Positions 1 through 5,523 are shown, numbered from the stretch's first letter. The stretch: 5,523 nt of DNA from JANRLJ01 sp034437895 (GCA_034437895.1 DAOTTO010000151.1:1-5523); one strand, 5' to 3'. Notes: generated by a model from the letters alone, not told the origin. Numbers and translations: made by a program.

Positions 1-1
1 G

Positions 2-256
2 CTGCTCGGAACAGGGTATATCCCCGCCGTTGTCGCCGTGCCGCTGCTGGTCGCATTCGCCCTGCTGACATTTTTTATCAATCATATCTATGCCATTGAC
101 GAAAAACGCGCCTTGATTCGCATGGTCGAAGATTTACTCCACGACCCACTTATCAACGCGGAGTCGCAAACAGCGCTGGCGGAAATGAACCCATTCCTCA
201 CATCCCCCACAGAGCAATCCGACCTGCCGAATCGTCGCACCGCCGGGAAGTCGTAG
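2..256 (+). CDS. C-terminal part of a membrane protein of unknown function (5' end outside window)
   Basis: An open frame enters from the left edge and ends at TAG 254-256, giving the last 84 residues. The first 30 or so residues are strongly hydrophobic (for example VVAVPLLVAFALLTFFI) and form one transmembrane helix. The following IYAIDEKRALIRM stretch carries the first charges and fits a cytoplasmic juxtamembrane segment. The rest is a soluble, polar tail ending in NRRTAGKS, with an amphipathic-looking piece (MVEDLLHDPLI) and then a probably disordered S/T/P-rich end. I recognise no catalytic motif or family. An internal ATG lies at 38, but the frame is open upstream of it, so the true start is almost certainly outside the window. 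It is followed by a 435-bp non-coding gap, so it is unlikely to share an operon with the amidase gene. A real coding gene is likely from the coherent membrane-helix-plus-tail composition; function unknown. Confidence 0.72.
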   Translation: MLGTGYIPAVVAVPLLVAFALLTFFINHIYAIDEKRALIRMVEDLLHDPLINAESQTALAEMNPFLTSPTEQSDLPNRRTAGKS

Positions 257-266
257 GCTGCGCGTC

Positions 267-299
267 GGGAATTTTTGCCTGCCGCGCCATATAATTCCC
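267..299 (+). other. Stem-loop just after the upstream gene
   Basis: GGGAATT at 267-273 pairs perfectly with AATTCCC at 293-299, a 7-bp stem with a 19-nt loop, 10 nt after the stop codon of the upstream gene. There is no T-run after the stem on either strand, so it does not look like a standard intrinsic terminator. It could stabilise the 3' end of the upstream mRNA or be chance. Confidence 0.3.
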
Positions 300-338
300 A
301 TAAATTCAATTGATATAGGGCTTTCGCTCACGCATTTA

Positions 339-437
339 CCCCACCCCTAAATCCCCTCCCCATTGCATGGAGACGGGACTTCAAGATGCGTTTTTCTCCC
401 CCTCTCCAAGTATTGGAGAGGGGGCCGGGGGGTGAGG
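339..437. repeat. Double-hairpin palindromic intergenic repeat (dispersed-repeat or MITE-like)
   Basis: About 99 bp made of two hairpins with imperfect inverted ends. Hairpin I pairs 353-363 with 367-377 (9 of 11 pairs, 3-nt loop TGC). Hairpin II pairs CCCCCTCTCCAA (398-409) with TTGGAGAGGGGG (413-424), 12 perfect pairs with a 3-nt loop. The outer ends also match: the left end (CACCCCTAAATCCCC, from 343) resembles the reverse complement of the right end (CTCACCCCCCGGCCCC, ending about 436). The element sits between genes and contains no credible gene. From memory, such C-rich/G-rich double hairpins are abundant dispersed intergenic repeats in Chloroflexota and some Cyanobacteria genomes. Only one copy lies in this window, so dispersal is inferred. 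No clear target-site duplication is visible. Confidence 0.75.
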
Positions 438-635
438 ACATCATAAAAGTTAATCAAAGTACGCTCTCCAAAACTGAGGTTAATTAATAACCTAGCGTAA
501 TTCTCAGAATAAATCATGCCGAAAATCATGATAGGCAAATTGTACATAAACCGCCTCATGCGTTTATATGCAGTTTAAAAAAGCGAACCTACTTCAGACC
601 GCCCATATCATTTGTTCTATGATACATTGTGTAAC
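438..635. other. AT-rich intergenic stretch without a gene
   Basis: This stretch is visibly richer in A and T than the coding DNA on either side, and I see no convincing gene in it on either strand. It contains a small hairpin, AGGTTA (477-482) with TAACCT (488-493), loop of 5. An alternative longer-range pairing exists between CTGAG (474-478) and CTCAG (503-507), which excludes the first. It probably contains the promoter and 5' leader of the amidase gene. I cannot match it to any riboswitch or small RNA that I know. Confidence 0.5.
593..623 (+). promoter_or_regulatory. Possible weak sigma-70-type promoter for the amidase gene
   Basis: TATGAT at 618-623 matches five of six bases of the -10 consensus. 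TTCAGA at 593-598 matches four of six bases of the -35 consensus, but the 19-bp spacer is longer than ideal. Transcription from here would begin near 630, so the hairpin at 636-656 would be the first thing transcribed. A weaker alternative uses TTGTAC (540-545) with an A/T block at 563-570. Neither is strong. Confidence 0.25.
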
Positions 636-661
636 GGGACGATATACAAACGTCCCTTTTT
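636..661 (+). terminator. Short GC-rich hairpin plus T-run in front of the amidase gene (terminator or leader attenuator)
   Basis: GGGACG (636-641) pairs with CGTCCC (651-656) around a 9-nt A-rich loop, followed directly by TTTTT (657-661). This is the layout of a small intrinsic terminator. It ends 30 bases before the amidase ATG and faces the same way as the gene. It may stop read-through from upstream if the amidase promoter lies downstream of it, although little room is left. Otherwise it lies in the 5' leader, where it could attenuate or protect the mRNA. The 6-bp stem is short, so its strength is uncertain. Confidence 0.45.
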
Positions 662-681
662 GCTTGTTGTACAACCACTGC

Positions 682-687
682 GGACGG
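682..687 (+). promoter_or_regulatory. Weak ribosome binding site for the amidase start
   Basis: GGACGG ends 4 nt before the ATG at 692. It is only a partial match to GGAGG, but it is the best candidate. The frame has a stop at 632-634 and no other ATG, GTG or TTG before 692. The alternative starts TTG 722 and ATG 725 would remove the basic N-region of the signal peptide. This supports 692 as the start. Confidence 0.4.
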
Positions 688-691
688 TTAC

Positions 692-802
692 ATGCCATTA
701 CGCTCTCCTGCAAAATCAAAATTGATGCTGAGTACGCTGTTTGTAGGCACATTCTGGCTGATGGCGGCCTTTATGCTCATCGCGGAACCTGCCCACTCCG
801 CC
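692..802 (+). other. Sec signal peptide of the amidase (residues 1-37)
   Basis: The N-terminus has a basic region with Arg4, Lys8 and Lys10. A hydrophobic core follows at about residues 11-30 (including LFVGTFWLMAAFMLI), then a polar end with Ala34-His-Ser-Ala37 before Arg38. This fits signal peptidase I cleavage after Ser36 or Ala37. There is no lipobox cysteine, so a lipoprotein is not indicated, and no twin arginine, so Sec export is more likely than Tat. Confidence 0.9.
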
Positions 803-3800
803 CGACCCATCAACACCCTGCCCTATACAAACGACGGGGATGGTTTTTCTTCCGCATTAGAAATCACGGAAATTAACGCTTTAGGCACACAGTATCTCGC
901 GGATTCCTCGCCAATCGATGCGGCGGCTGAGGCGGAGGTGATGCAAGCGTTATTTGGTACAACGTCAGAGGATTTTTCATCAAATGATGCTAAGTCAACT
1001 GCATCCTTAGAATCACCAGCGCTGCAACAACCGTCTGACGAACCCGCCGCTGATTCATCCAAAATCCGCAGCGCGGAAACTTCGGTTGGGTTTGATGCAG
1101 ACGAAAACGTCATTGACGGACAATTGATTATTTCAACCCAAACCGCAGGCAGCTATACCTCCGCGCCGATTCGCGTCCCGCTGCAAAATGCAGTTCCCTT
1201 TATTGATCTCGGCTCGATCTGGCAGGTGGAAAATCCGGCCTATTACGACGCGCTGGCAATTGCGCTTAACGTGCGCGGCAGCATCGATGGCGAACAGTGG
1301 ACGGATTGGCGACATTATGAGGAATTTGGCATCTCGCAGGTTGGCGTTTACAGCGATTTGACCTCGTTTGATAAAGCCACGCGCTTTGTTCAGTTTCAAT
1401 TTATCTGGGACGGAAGTTTGCTAGAAGGCGATGTCGTCATTTCCGGTGGGACGCTGGTTTTTATCAGCCCCGGCGAAACCCCTGAAAGTCAGATGAACAT
1501 CATCGAATCGGCGCAAAATGATGGCAGTGTTCCTGTTATGCCGATGAGCGTCAATCCGCCGAATGTCGTCTCCCGCACCACATGGGGCTGCCCACAGGGA
1601 CAGTCGTCTCCGTCGTGGCCTCCCACGTATACCACCGTGACGCATCTCATCATCCATCACACCGTCACAGACAATTTTGATAGTGATTGGCCTGCTCGCG
1701 TCCGATCTATCTGGCAGTATCACACCTTTAATAACGGCTGGGGCGACATCGGCTACAATTATCTGATTGACCCCAACGGTGTCGTGTATGAAGGCCGCGC
1801 TGGTGGGGATCGCGCAGTCGGCGGGCATTTTTGCGGTCAGAATGGCGGCACAATGGGCGTGGCTATGCTTGGCACGTTTACATCAGCACAGCCCACGCAA
1901 GCCGCCCGTAACGCGCTCACCAATCTGCTGGCATGGAAGGCCGAACAGTATGGCATCAATCCAACAGCGCGGAGTTTTCATCCCGCTTCCGGCCTCACGC
2001 TCAATAATATTTCCGGTCATCGGGATGGCTGCCAAACCGCCTGCCCCGGCGATGGCATGTATGCGCTGATTCCGGGGATACGCGCCAGCGTAGGCGCAAT
2101 CGTCGGCAGTGGGAGTTCACGCCCCGGCGTTCCGATCATCACCGCGCCAGTTAATAATGAAGCTGTCGCCGTGCCGTTCAATATCGTCGTCACAGCCGGT
2201 ACGCTCACCAATACAGGCCGGGCGGATTTTCACGCGCAAATCGATAACAACAGCAACTTCGGCAGCCCAGAATTTGATAACGTCGCGCTCAATGGCATCT
2301 GGTCGGCGAATACGACGATTCCAGTCAATGCTAATTTGCAACCGGGGACGTACTATTTGCGCGTTCAGCAGGGCGATACTGTCTCTCAGTTCGGCGATTG
2401 GACATCCTCCCTTCAGATTACGGTTCGCAGCGGCCCCGCTAATGATGTCTTCGCCAACGCGACGGTGATTACGGCGCTCCCGCGCACACTCTCGCAGGAT
2501 GCCTTTGGCGCGACGGTCAGCACTAGCGATCCTACGCCCTCGTGCAGCACAGGTGGGCGCGTGAATACGGTTTGGTATCGCTATACACCCGCTACGACGC
2601 AAGCGCTCCGCATTAGCACGGAAGGCAGCGGCTATGATACGATTCTCGCCATTTACAGCGGCAATGAAGGCGGCTTAAGCGAAGTCGCCTGTGGTGACGA
2701 CCTTACGGCGAATGATAAAACCTCGGTGGCGACATTCATCGCGTCGGCGGGTACGACCTATGACATCATGATCGCCAAGTGGAATAACACGCCGCTTGCC
2801 GCAACTGGAACATTGATGCTGAATATCACCGCACCCGCCAATGATGTGTTCACAAGTGGCATGGTCATTACGCCCGGTCAACGCGCCTTCAACTATGATC
2901 TCTACGGCGCGACAGTCAATAGCAGCGATCCATCACTCTCGTGCATCGGCGGCAAGGATTATGCCAATTCCGTCTGGTTCCGTTATACCCCAACAGCTAA
3001 CGGCGCGGTTTCCTTCACGACCCCCGGCAATCACTTTAACGCGGTCATGGGTGTATTTACGGGCAGCGAAGGCAATTTAAACGAGATCGGCTGCAACGAT
3101 AATTTCGCCGGAACAAATGGCTCGCTCATCCGGTTTGATGCCGCCGCCGGGACGACGTATCACATCCTCTTAGCGAAACGCGGGACGGCCTCGTCGCTAT
3201 CATCGCTGATGCTGACGCTAAATGTGAATCTGCCGACTCTGCTTGCACCCGCGATGATTAACAACACAGGCGGCGGGAATCCGACGTATCTTTGGGCAGA
3301 TATAAACGCGCCCTATTTTTATCTCGTCGTGCAAAACAGCCTCGGTCAGCAAATTATCAACGAAGTCATCACCCGCAGCACCGCCAACTGTGATATGAGC
3401 ATCTGCCAGATTGATCCGGTGACAGAACTCGGACGCGAGGCGTATCGCCTGAACAATGATACCTATAGCGTTTGGCTGAATACGTGGCAGAACGGCGGAT
3501 TCGGCACCGTCGCCGGGCCGTATACATTCACATTGGATGCGCCGCCGCCTGCCCTGGCCTCACTCGACACGGCGATAAATACAAATACGCTCCGCCCGAC
3601 GATTCATTGGTCACTGCCGGCAGGAAATGCACGGCTGGCGACTTCATTTATGCTTTACGTCGCTCCGGCCAATAATTTAGGCGCTCCCGCAATCCATCAA
3701 CGTTTTACCCGCATCGCGGCCTGTGGCAGCGCGGCTGGGAATTCGTGCGCTGTTAACGTGCCTGTCGATCTGACTGATGGCGTACTCTACAACGCATTCG

Positions 3801-5523
3801 TGCAAAGCTGCGGCGCAGGCGGCTGCACCGTCAGCAGCGGGCCGTATAACAATGGCTATGCCGGAACTACCGTTTTTACCGTAGACGCACCCACGCCAGA
3901 TTTACCGTCCAATCTCGTTGTCAATTTCAATCAAGGGCTGCCGACGATCAGTTGGAATGATGATCCTGACGCGACCAGCTTCAATGTCTATATCGGTACG
4001 CCGCCTAATTGGGCGCAGGTTTACTCCCAGACTTATCCTCGTGCTGGCAACTGTGACGGGACAACCTGCCGCGTCAATCCGCTGATTGTGTTCACCAATC
4101 GCACCTATAATTTTGCCGTGCAAGGCATAGGCACGGGCGGGGCATCCGTCGGCGGGATTTATAATAACGGCTACGGTGTGCTGGAAAATCAGACCCTCAA
4201 TCTGCCTATTGCAGCCCCGCCATCAACGGGATTCGCGCCGATTGGCAATAGCGAAATCGGCAGACCAACCTTTGAATGGGCAACCGTCCCCAACGCGATT
4301 TCTTATCAACTATGGGTGGGCAAGGTCACGCCGACTTTTACGACCAACTTGATGCAGTGGTACTGGGCAGCCGCGCCGGATTGTACGCCGCATCCGGGGA
4401 CATGCCGCATCACGCCGCCGCTGAATCTCCCCGCTGGCAGTTATGCCTTCAATGTGCAGACTTATGGTTCCGCTGGATTAGGTGCGTGGGGAACAGGCGT
4501 TAACTTCACAATTGGCGCACCGCTGCCGGGACTCGTGACACTCCTCGCGCCATCGAACACGATCAGCGCGTTTGCGCCCACCTTTACATGGGTGGATGCG
4601 GCAGGCGTGGAATGGTATAACGTGTGGGTGGGCAATCCGCAGGTGACGGTGGCCTATTATTATCAGTGGGTGCGGCGGGCGGATGTATGCAGCGGCGGGA
4701 CGTGTGCGCTCACACCAGCGCTGAATCTCGTCAACGGCGCGTATTTGTGGAACGTACAAGCATCGAATCCGGCGGGAGTCGGCGCGTGGACGACAACCGG
4801 ACGCGCCTTCACAATCGCCGTGCCAACACCCAATGCCCCGCTGTTGATCGCGCCAGCCGACGAAGCCATTATCTACGCGACCAATCGCCCCACATTTACA
4901 TGGAACACCGTCGCCAACAGTCAGGGCTATTTCTTGCAACTGCTCAATGGAGTCGGCGCACAGGTCTATGGCATCGTACATTATTCCGGTGATCCAGCCT
5001 GCAATGCAGCGACCTGCACCGTCCAGATTCCCAATCTTCTAGCGTATGGCGCATATCGTTGGCGCGTCGTTCCGGGCAATATCAACGGCGCGGGCGGAAG
5101 CTCACTCTGGCGTGATTTTGTCTCGCTTTCGGTCAATACGCAGCCGATGATGGCACAGGCCGACGATCCCTTAATCGTCCGGGATGGCCTCTGGAACGAA
5201 ACCGCTGATGACGGCGCGTTGGCGGATGATCTGCTCATCAGCGCGGCGACGACGAATACGCTCACGCTCACGTTTACGGGGACGCAGGTCGATGTCGTGT
5301 ATGTCGCCGCGCCCGGATACGGCACCTTCGCGCTCGAAATCGACGGCGTGACGCTGCAAATTGTGGATGCCAGCGCCGCCCAAATCACCTACGGCAAAAT
5401 CGCCACCCTTGCCGGACTCGCACCCGGTCAGCACACACTCCGCATCGTTACGCAAGGCATCGTCGCGGTGGATGCCGTCAGCGTCGATGGGCAGATCATC
5501 GCGCAAGCCGTCGTCGCCCCGCC
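692..5523 (+). CDS. Secreted multidomain N-acetylmuramoyl-L-alanine amidase (PGRP/Amidase_2 family), 3' end outside window
   Basis: An uninterrupted frame of 1,610 codons runs off the right edge; I read every codon and found no stop or frameshift. The domain order is: signal peptide (1-37), acidic linker (38-135), beta-sandwich (about 140-264), zinc amidase (about 291-470), Ig/FnIII-like module (477-579), two PPC-like modules (582-845), six Cys-pair FnIII-like modules (848-1481), and a C-terminal jelly-roll-like domain (from about 1488). By family knowledge, the enzyme hydrolyses the amide bond between N-acetylmuramic acid and L-alanine in peptidoglycan, here outside the membrane. All expected catalytic residues are present, so activity is likely. 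Single-domain relatives need roughly 160-180 residues for catalysis, so most of this protein is accessory. The tail probably binds glycans, the wall or other surfaces; that is inference. The role could be wall remodelling, attack on other bacteria, or scavenging. No partner gene is visible. Whether it ends in an anchor or a sorting signal cannot be seen. Confidence 0.96.
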   Translation, partial: MPLRSPAKSKLMLSTLFVGTFWLMAAFMLIAEPAHSARPINTLPYTNDGDGFSSALEITEINALGTQYLADSSPIDAAAEAEVMQALFGTTSEDFSSNDAKSTASLESPALQQPSDEPAADSSKIRSAETSVGFDADENVIDGQLIISTQTAGSYTSAPIRVPLQNAVPFIDLGSIWQVENPAYYDALAIALNVRGSIDGEQWTDWRHYEEFGISQVGVYSDLTSFDKATRFVQFQFIWDGSLLEGDVVISGGTLVFISPGETPESQMNIIESAQNDGSVPVMPMSVNPPNVVSRTTWGCPQGQSSPSWPPTYTTVTHLIIHHTVTDNFDSDWPARVRSIWQYHTFNNGWGDIGYNYLIDPNGVVYEGRAGGDRAVGGHFCGQNGGTMGVAMLGTFTSAQPTQAARNALTNLLAWKAEQYGINPTARSFHPASGLTLNNISGHRDGCQTACPGDGMYALIPGIRASVGAIVGSGSSRPGVPIITAPVNNEAVAVPFNIVVTAGTLTNTGRADFHAQIDNNSNFGSPEFDNVALNGIWSANTTIPVNANLQPGTYYLRVQQGDTVSQFGDWTSSLQITVRSGPANDVFANATVITALPRTLSQDAFGATVSTSDPTPSCSTGGRVNTVWYRYTPATTQALRISTEGSGYDTILAIYSGNEGGLSEVACGDDLTANDKTSVATFIASAGTTYDIMIAKWNNTPLAATGTLMLNITAPANDVFTSGMVITPGQRAFNYDLYGATVNSSDPSLSCIGGKDYANSVWFRYTPTANGAVSFTTPGNHFNAVMGVFTGSEGNLNEIGCNDNFAGTNGSLIRFDAAAGTTYHILLAKRGTASSLSSLMLTLNVNLPTLLAPAMINNTGGGNPTYLWADINAPYFYLVVQNSLGQQIINEVITRSTANCDMSICQIDPVTELGREAYRLNNDTYSVWLNTWQNGGFGTVAGPYTFTLDAPPPALASLDTAINTNTLRPTIHWSLPAGNARLATSFMLYVAPANNLGAPAIHQRFTRIAACGSAAGNSCAVNVPVDLTDGVLYNAFVQSCGAGGCTVSSGPYNNGYAGTTVFTVDAPTPDLPSNLVVNFNQGLPTISWNDDPDATSFNVYIGTPPNWAQVYSQTYPRAGNCDGTTCRVNPLIVFTNRTYNFAVQGIGTGGASVGGIYNNGYGVLENQTLNLPIAAPPSTGFAPIGNSEIGRPTFEWATVPNAISYQLWVGKVTPTFTTNLMQWYWAAAPDCTPHPGTCRITPPLNLPAGSYAFNVQTYGSAGLGAWGTGVNFTIGAPLPGLVTLLAPSNTISAFAPTFTWVDAAGVEWYNVWVGNPQVTVAYYYQWVRRADVCSGGTCALTPALNLVNGAYLWNVQASNPAGVGAWTTTGRAFTIAVPTPNAPLLIAPADEAIIYATNRPTFTWNTVANSQGYFLQLLNGVGAQVYGIVHYSGDPACNAATCTVQIPNLLAYGAYRWRVVPGNINGAGGSSLWRDFVSLSVNTQPMMAQADDPLIVRDGLWNETADDGALADDLLISAATTNTLTLTFTGTQVDVVYVAAPGYGTFALEIDGVTLQIVDASAAQITYGKIATLAGLAPGQHTLRIVTQGIVAVDAVSVDGQIIAQAVVAP
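1109..1483 (+). other. N-terminal beta-sandwich domain preceding the amidase (residues about 140-264)
   Basis: This segment alternates hydrophobic strands and turns. Landmarks are GSYTSAPI, LNVRGSIDGEQWTDW, TRFVQFQFIWDG and GGTLVFI. The 'SxDGxxWxDW' turn followed by a strand with 'FVQFQF' is, from memory, typical of a sandwich domain found ahead of PGRP-type amidases in secreted bacterial proteins. It has no visible catalytic residues and no cysteine. A binding or positioning role is inferred. It is preceded by a Ser/Ala/Asp/Glu-rich linker (residues 38-135) that is strongly acidic and probably disordered. Confidence 0.6.
1562..2101 (+). other. Zinc amidase / peptidoglycan-recognition catalytic domain (residues about 291-470)
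   Basis: The domain opens with VVSRTTWGC (292-300), the usual PGRP start. The first zinc ligand is in LIIHHT, where His322 is the likely ligand by family analogy. GWGDIGYNYLI supplies Tyr355, equivalent to the catalytic-site tyrosine of T7 lysozyme and PGRPs. VYEGR (365-369), GGHF (377-380) and MGVAMLGTF (388-396) are core strands of the fold. ISGHRDGCQTACPG carries His443 and Cys451 as the other two zinc ligands, and Thr449 at the conserved position two before the Cys. The set His/Tyr/His/Thr/Cys is that of an active zinc amidase rather than a ligand-binding-only PGRP, which usually lacks the Cys. Additional cysteines at 300, 381 and 447 could form a stabilising disulfide. Confidence 0.95.
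2120..2428 (+). other. Ig/fibronectin-III-like module after the amidase (residues about 477-579)
   Basis: The segment begins RPGVPIITAPVNNE and ends with a strand in SSLQITV. Between them, LQPGTYYLRVQQGD...FGDW is the typical FnIII-like end pattern (aromatic-x-Leu-Arg-Val, then a Trp before the last strand). Unlike the six modules further on, it has no Cys pair, so it is a different subtype. It probably acts as a spacer or binding module next to the catalytic domain. Confidence 0.6.
2435..3226 (+). repeat. Two tandem PPC-like beta-sandwich modules (residues 582-712 and 715-845)
   Basis: Two copies with a period of 133 residues each begin PANDVF (582 and 715). They share aligned blocks: GATVSTSDP / GATVNSSDP, NTVWYRYTP / NSVWFRYTP, YSGNEGGL / FTGSEGNL and AGTTYDIMIAKW / AGTTYHILLAKR. 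Each has two cysteines at matching places (618 and 667; 751 and 801), suggesting one disulfide per copy. By recall, this is the pattern of bacterial pre-peptidase C-terminal (PPC)-type domains in secreted proteins. In those proteins they are accessory, often binding or folding modules. Here they are not next to a protease, and the linkage to an amidase argues for a general wall or substrate-binding role. Confidence 0.8.
3233..5134 (+). repeat. Six tandem FnIII-like modules, each with a Cys pair (residues 848-1481)
   Basis: Six modules of about 101-117 residues begin near 848, 951, 1068, 1174, 1278 and 1379. Each opens with a Pro-Thr-x-x-Trp strand, with the Pro at 864, 969, 1084, 1192, 1296 and 1400 (spacings 105, 115, 108, 104 and 104). 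About 36-42 residues later each has two close cysteines: 900/905, 1011/1019, 1121/1126, 1231/1238, 1333/1338 and 1437/1442. Four pairs are C-x4-C; modules 2 and 4 have seven and six residues between. A 'GxYxxxVQ...G.G.W' strand pattern follows in the last modules. Modules 4 and 5 are clearly the most alike (LWVG / VWVG, QWYWAAA / QWVRRA, TPPLNL / TPALNL, GLGAW / GVGAW). The short gap suits a small disulfide-closed loop. I recall similar Cys-pair modules in large secreted bacterial proteins. Sugar binding through the exposed aromatics is inference. Confidence 0.8.
5153..5523 (+). other. C-terminal jelly-roll-like domain, cut by the window edge (from residue about 1488)
   Basis: This domain contains LTLTFTGTQVDVVYVAAPGYGTFALEIDG in outline: FTGT near 1527-1531, VVY near 1535-1537 and EIDG at 1549-1552. 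It ends with GLAPGQHTLRIVT (about 1575-1587) and VAVDAVSVDG. The order 'FTGxxVxxVY - IDG - GLxxGxHTLRI - VDAxxV' is, from memory, a beta-sandwich resembling carbohydrate-binding modules that is common at the C-termini of large secreted Chloroflexota proteins. There are no cysteines, unlike the preceding array. The fold looks nearly complete at the edge, so a further copy or a short tail probably follows. Glycan binding is inferred. Confidence 0.65.

Noticed and set aside
398..424. Hairpin II of the repeat as an intrinsic terminator of the upstream gene
   Set aside because: The stem is strong, but no T-run follows it on the + strand (GCCGGGGG follows), and on the minus strand it is followed by A-rich rather than T-rich sequence.
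347..559. A 70-codon reading frame on the minus strand across the intergenic region
   Set aside because: A large part of it is a translation of the palindromic repeat (Pro/Arg-rich LTPRPPLQYLERG), and the rest is AT-rich DNA with no family resemblance. It is best explained as chance.
725..727. Alternative start of the amidase at ATG 725 (or TTG 722)
   Set aside because: It would remove Arg4, Lys8 and Lys10, the basic part of the signal peptide, and the sequence before it offers no better ribosome binding site.
568..876. A 102-codon + strand frame starting before the amidase
   Set aside because: It overlaps the first 185 bases of the amidase gene in another frame, reads through the terminator-like hairpin, and has a Cys/His-rich random composition. 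The amidase frame has a clear signal peptide here.
2117..2602. A 161-codon minus-strand frame opposite the amidase gene
   Set aside because: It lies wholly opposite the Ig-like and first PPC-like modules, which are well supported on the + strand. Its Arg/Ile-rich translation looks like an antisense shadow.
2435..3226. The two PPC-like modules as a sign of a protease gene
   Set aside because: No protease catalytic motif occurs in the protein; the only catalytic domain seen is the zinc amidase.
4478..4981. A 167-codon minus-strand frame opposite the Cys-pair modules
   Set aside because: It is antisense to conserved modules, with an Arg/His/Cys-rich composition and no recognisable motif. It is a shadow of biased codon use.
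692..5523. A multi-gene defence, secretion or biosynthetic system
   Set aside because: Only one complete-looking frame and one gene fragment are present. The large gene is a recognisable secreted amidase, so nothing in the window supports a multi-component system.

Overview
The window is dominated by one very large, secreted, modular cell-wall amidase gene. It starts at 692 and is still open at the right edge after 1,610 codons. To its left are the 3' end of an unrelated membrane-protein gene (ending at 256) and a 435-bp intergenic region. That region holds a palindromic dispersed-type repeat, an AT-rich stretch and a hairpin with a T-run close to the amidase start. All coding evidence is on the + strand. 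I see no tRNA, rRNA, CRISPR array, transposase or phage gene.

Organism: a bacterium, most likely a member of Chloroflexota such as an Anaerolineae-type lineage. This is inference. It rests on the secreted amidase with PPC-type and Cys-pair fibronectin-like modules, the C-terminal 'FTGTxVxxVY...IDG...GLAPGxHTLRI' sandwich, and the GC-rich double-hairpin intergenic repeat. I associate this combination with Chloroflexota from memory, and no database was searched.

Layout. 2-256: last 84 codons of a membrane protein of unknown function. 267-299: a 7-bp stem-loop. 339-437: a double-hairpin palindromic repeat with imperfect inverted ends. 438-635: AT-rich DNA with no gene and a possible weak promoter. 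636-661: a GC-rich hairpin followed by five T, 30 bases before the ATG. 692-5523: the amidase precursor. In order, the protein has a signal peptide, an acidic linker, a beta-sandwich, a zinc amidase/PGRP domain (His322, His443, Cys451), an Ig/FnIII-like module, two tandem PPC-like modules, six tandem FnIII-like modules each carrying a Cys pair, and a C-terminal jelly-roll-like domain cut by the window edge.

How it works together: the protein should be exported through Sec. Its N-terminal third would cleave the bond between N-acetylmuramic acid and L-alanine in peptidoglycan. The roughly 1,100-residue beta-rich tail probably serves for adhesion, spacing or glycan binding. The upstream membrane gene is separated by the repeat and has no visible functional link. 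I do not see a multi-gene undescribed system here. The points most worth a second look are the Cys-pair module array, the hairpin before the start, and the palindromic repeat.
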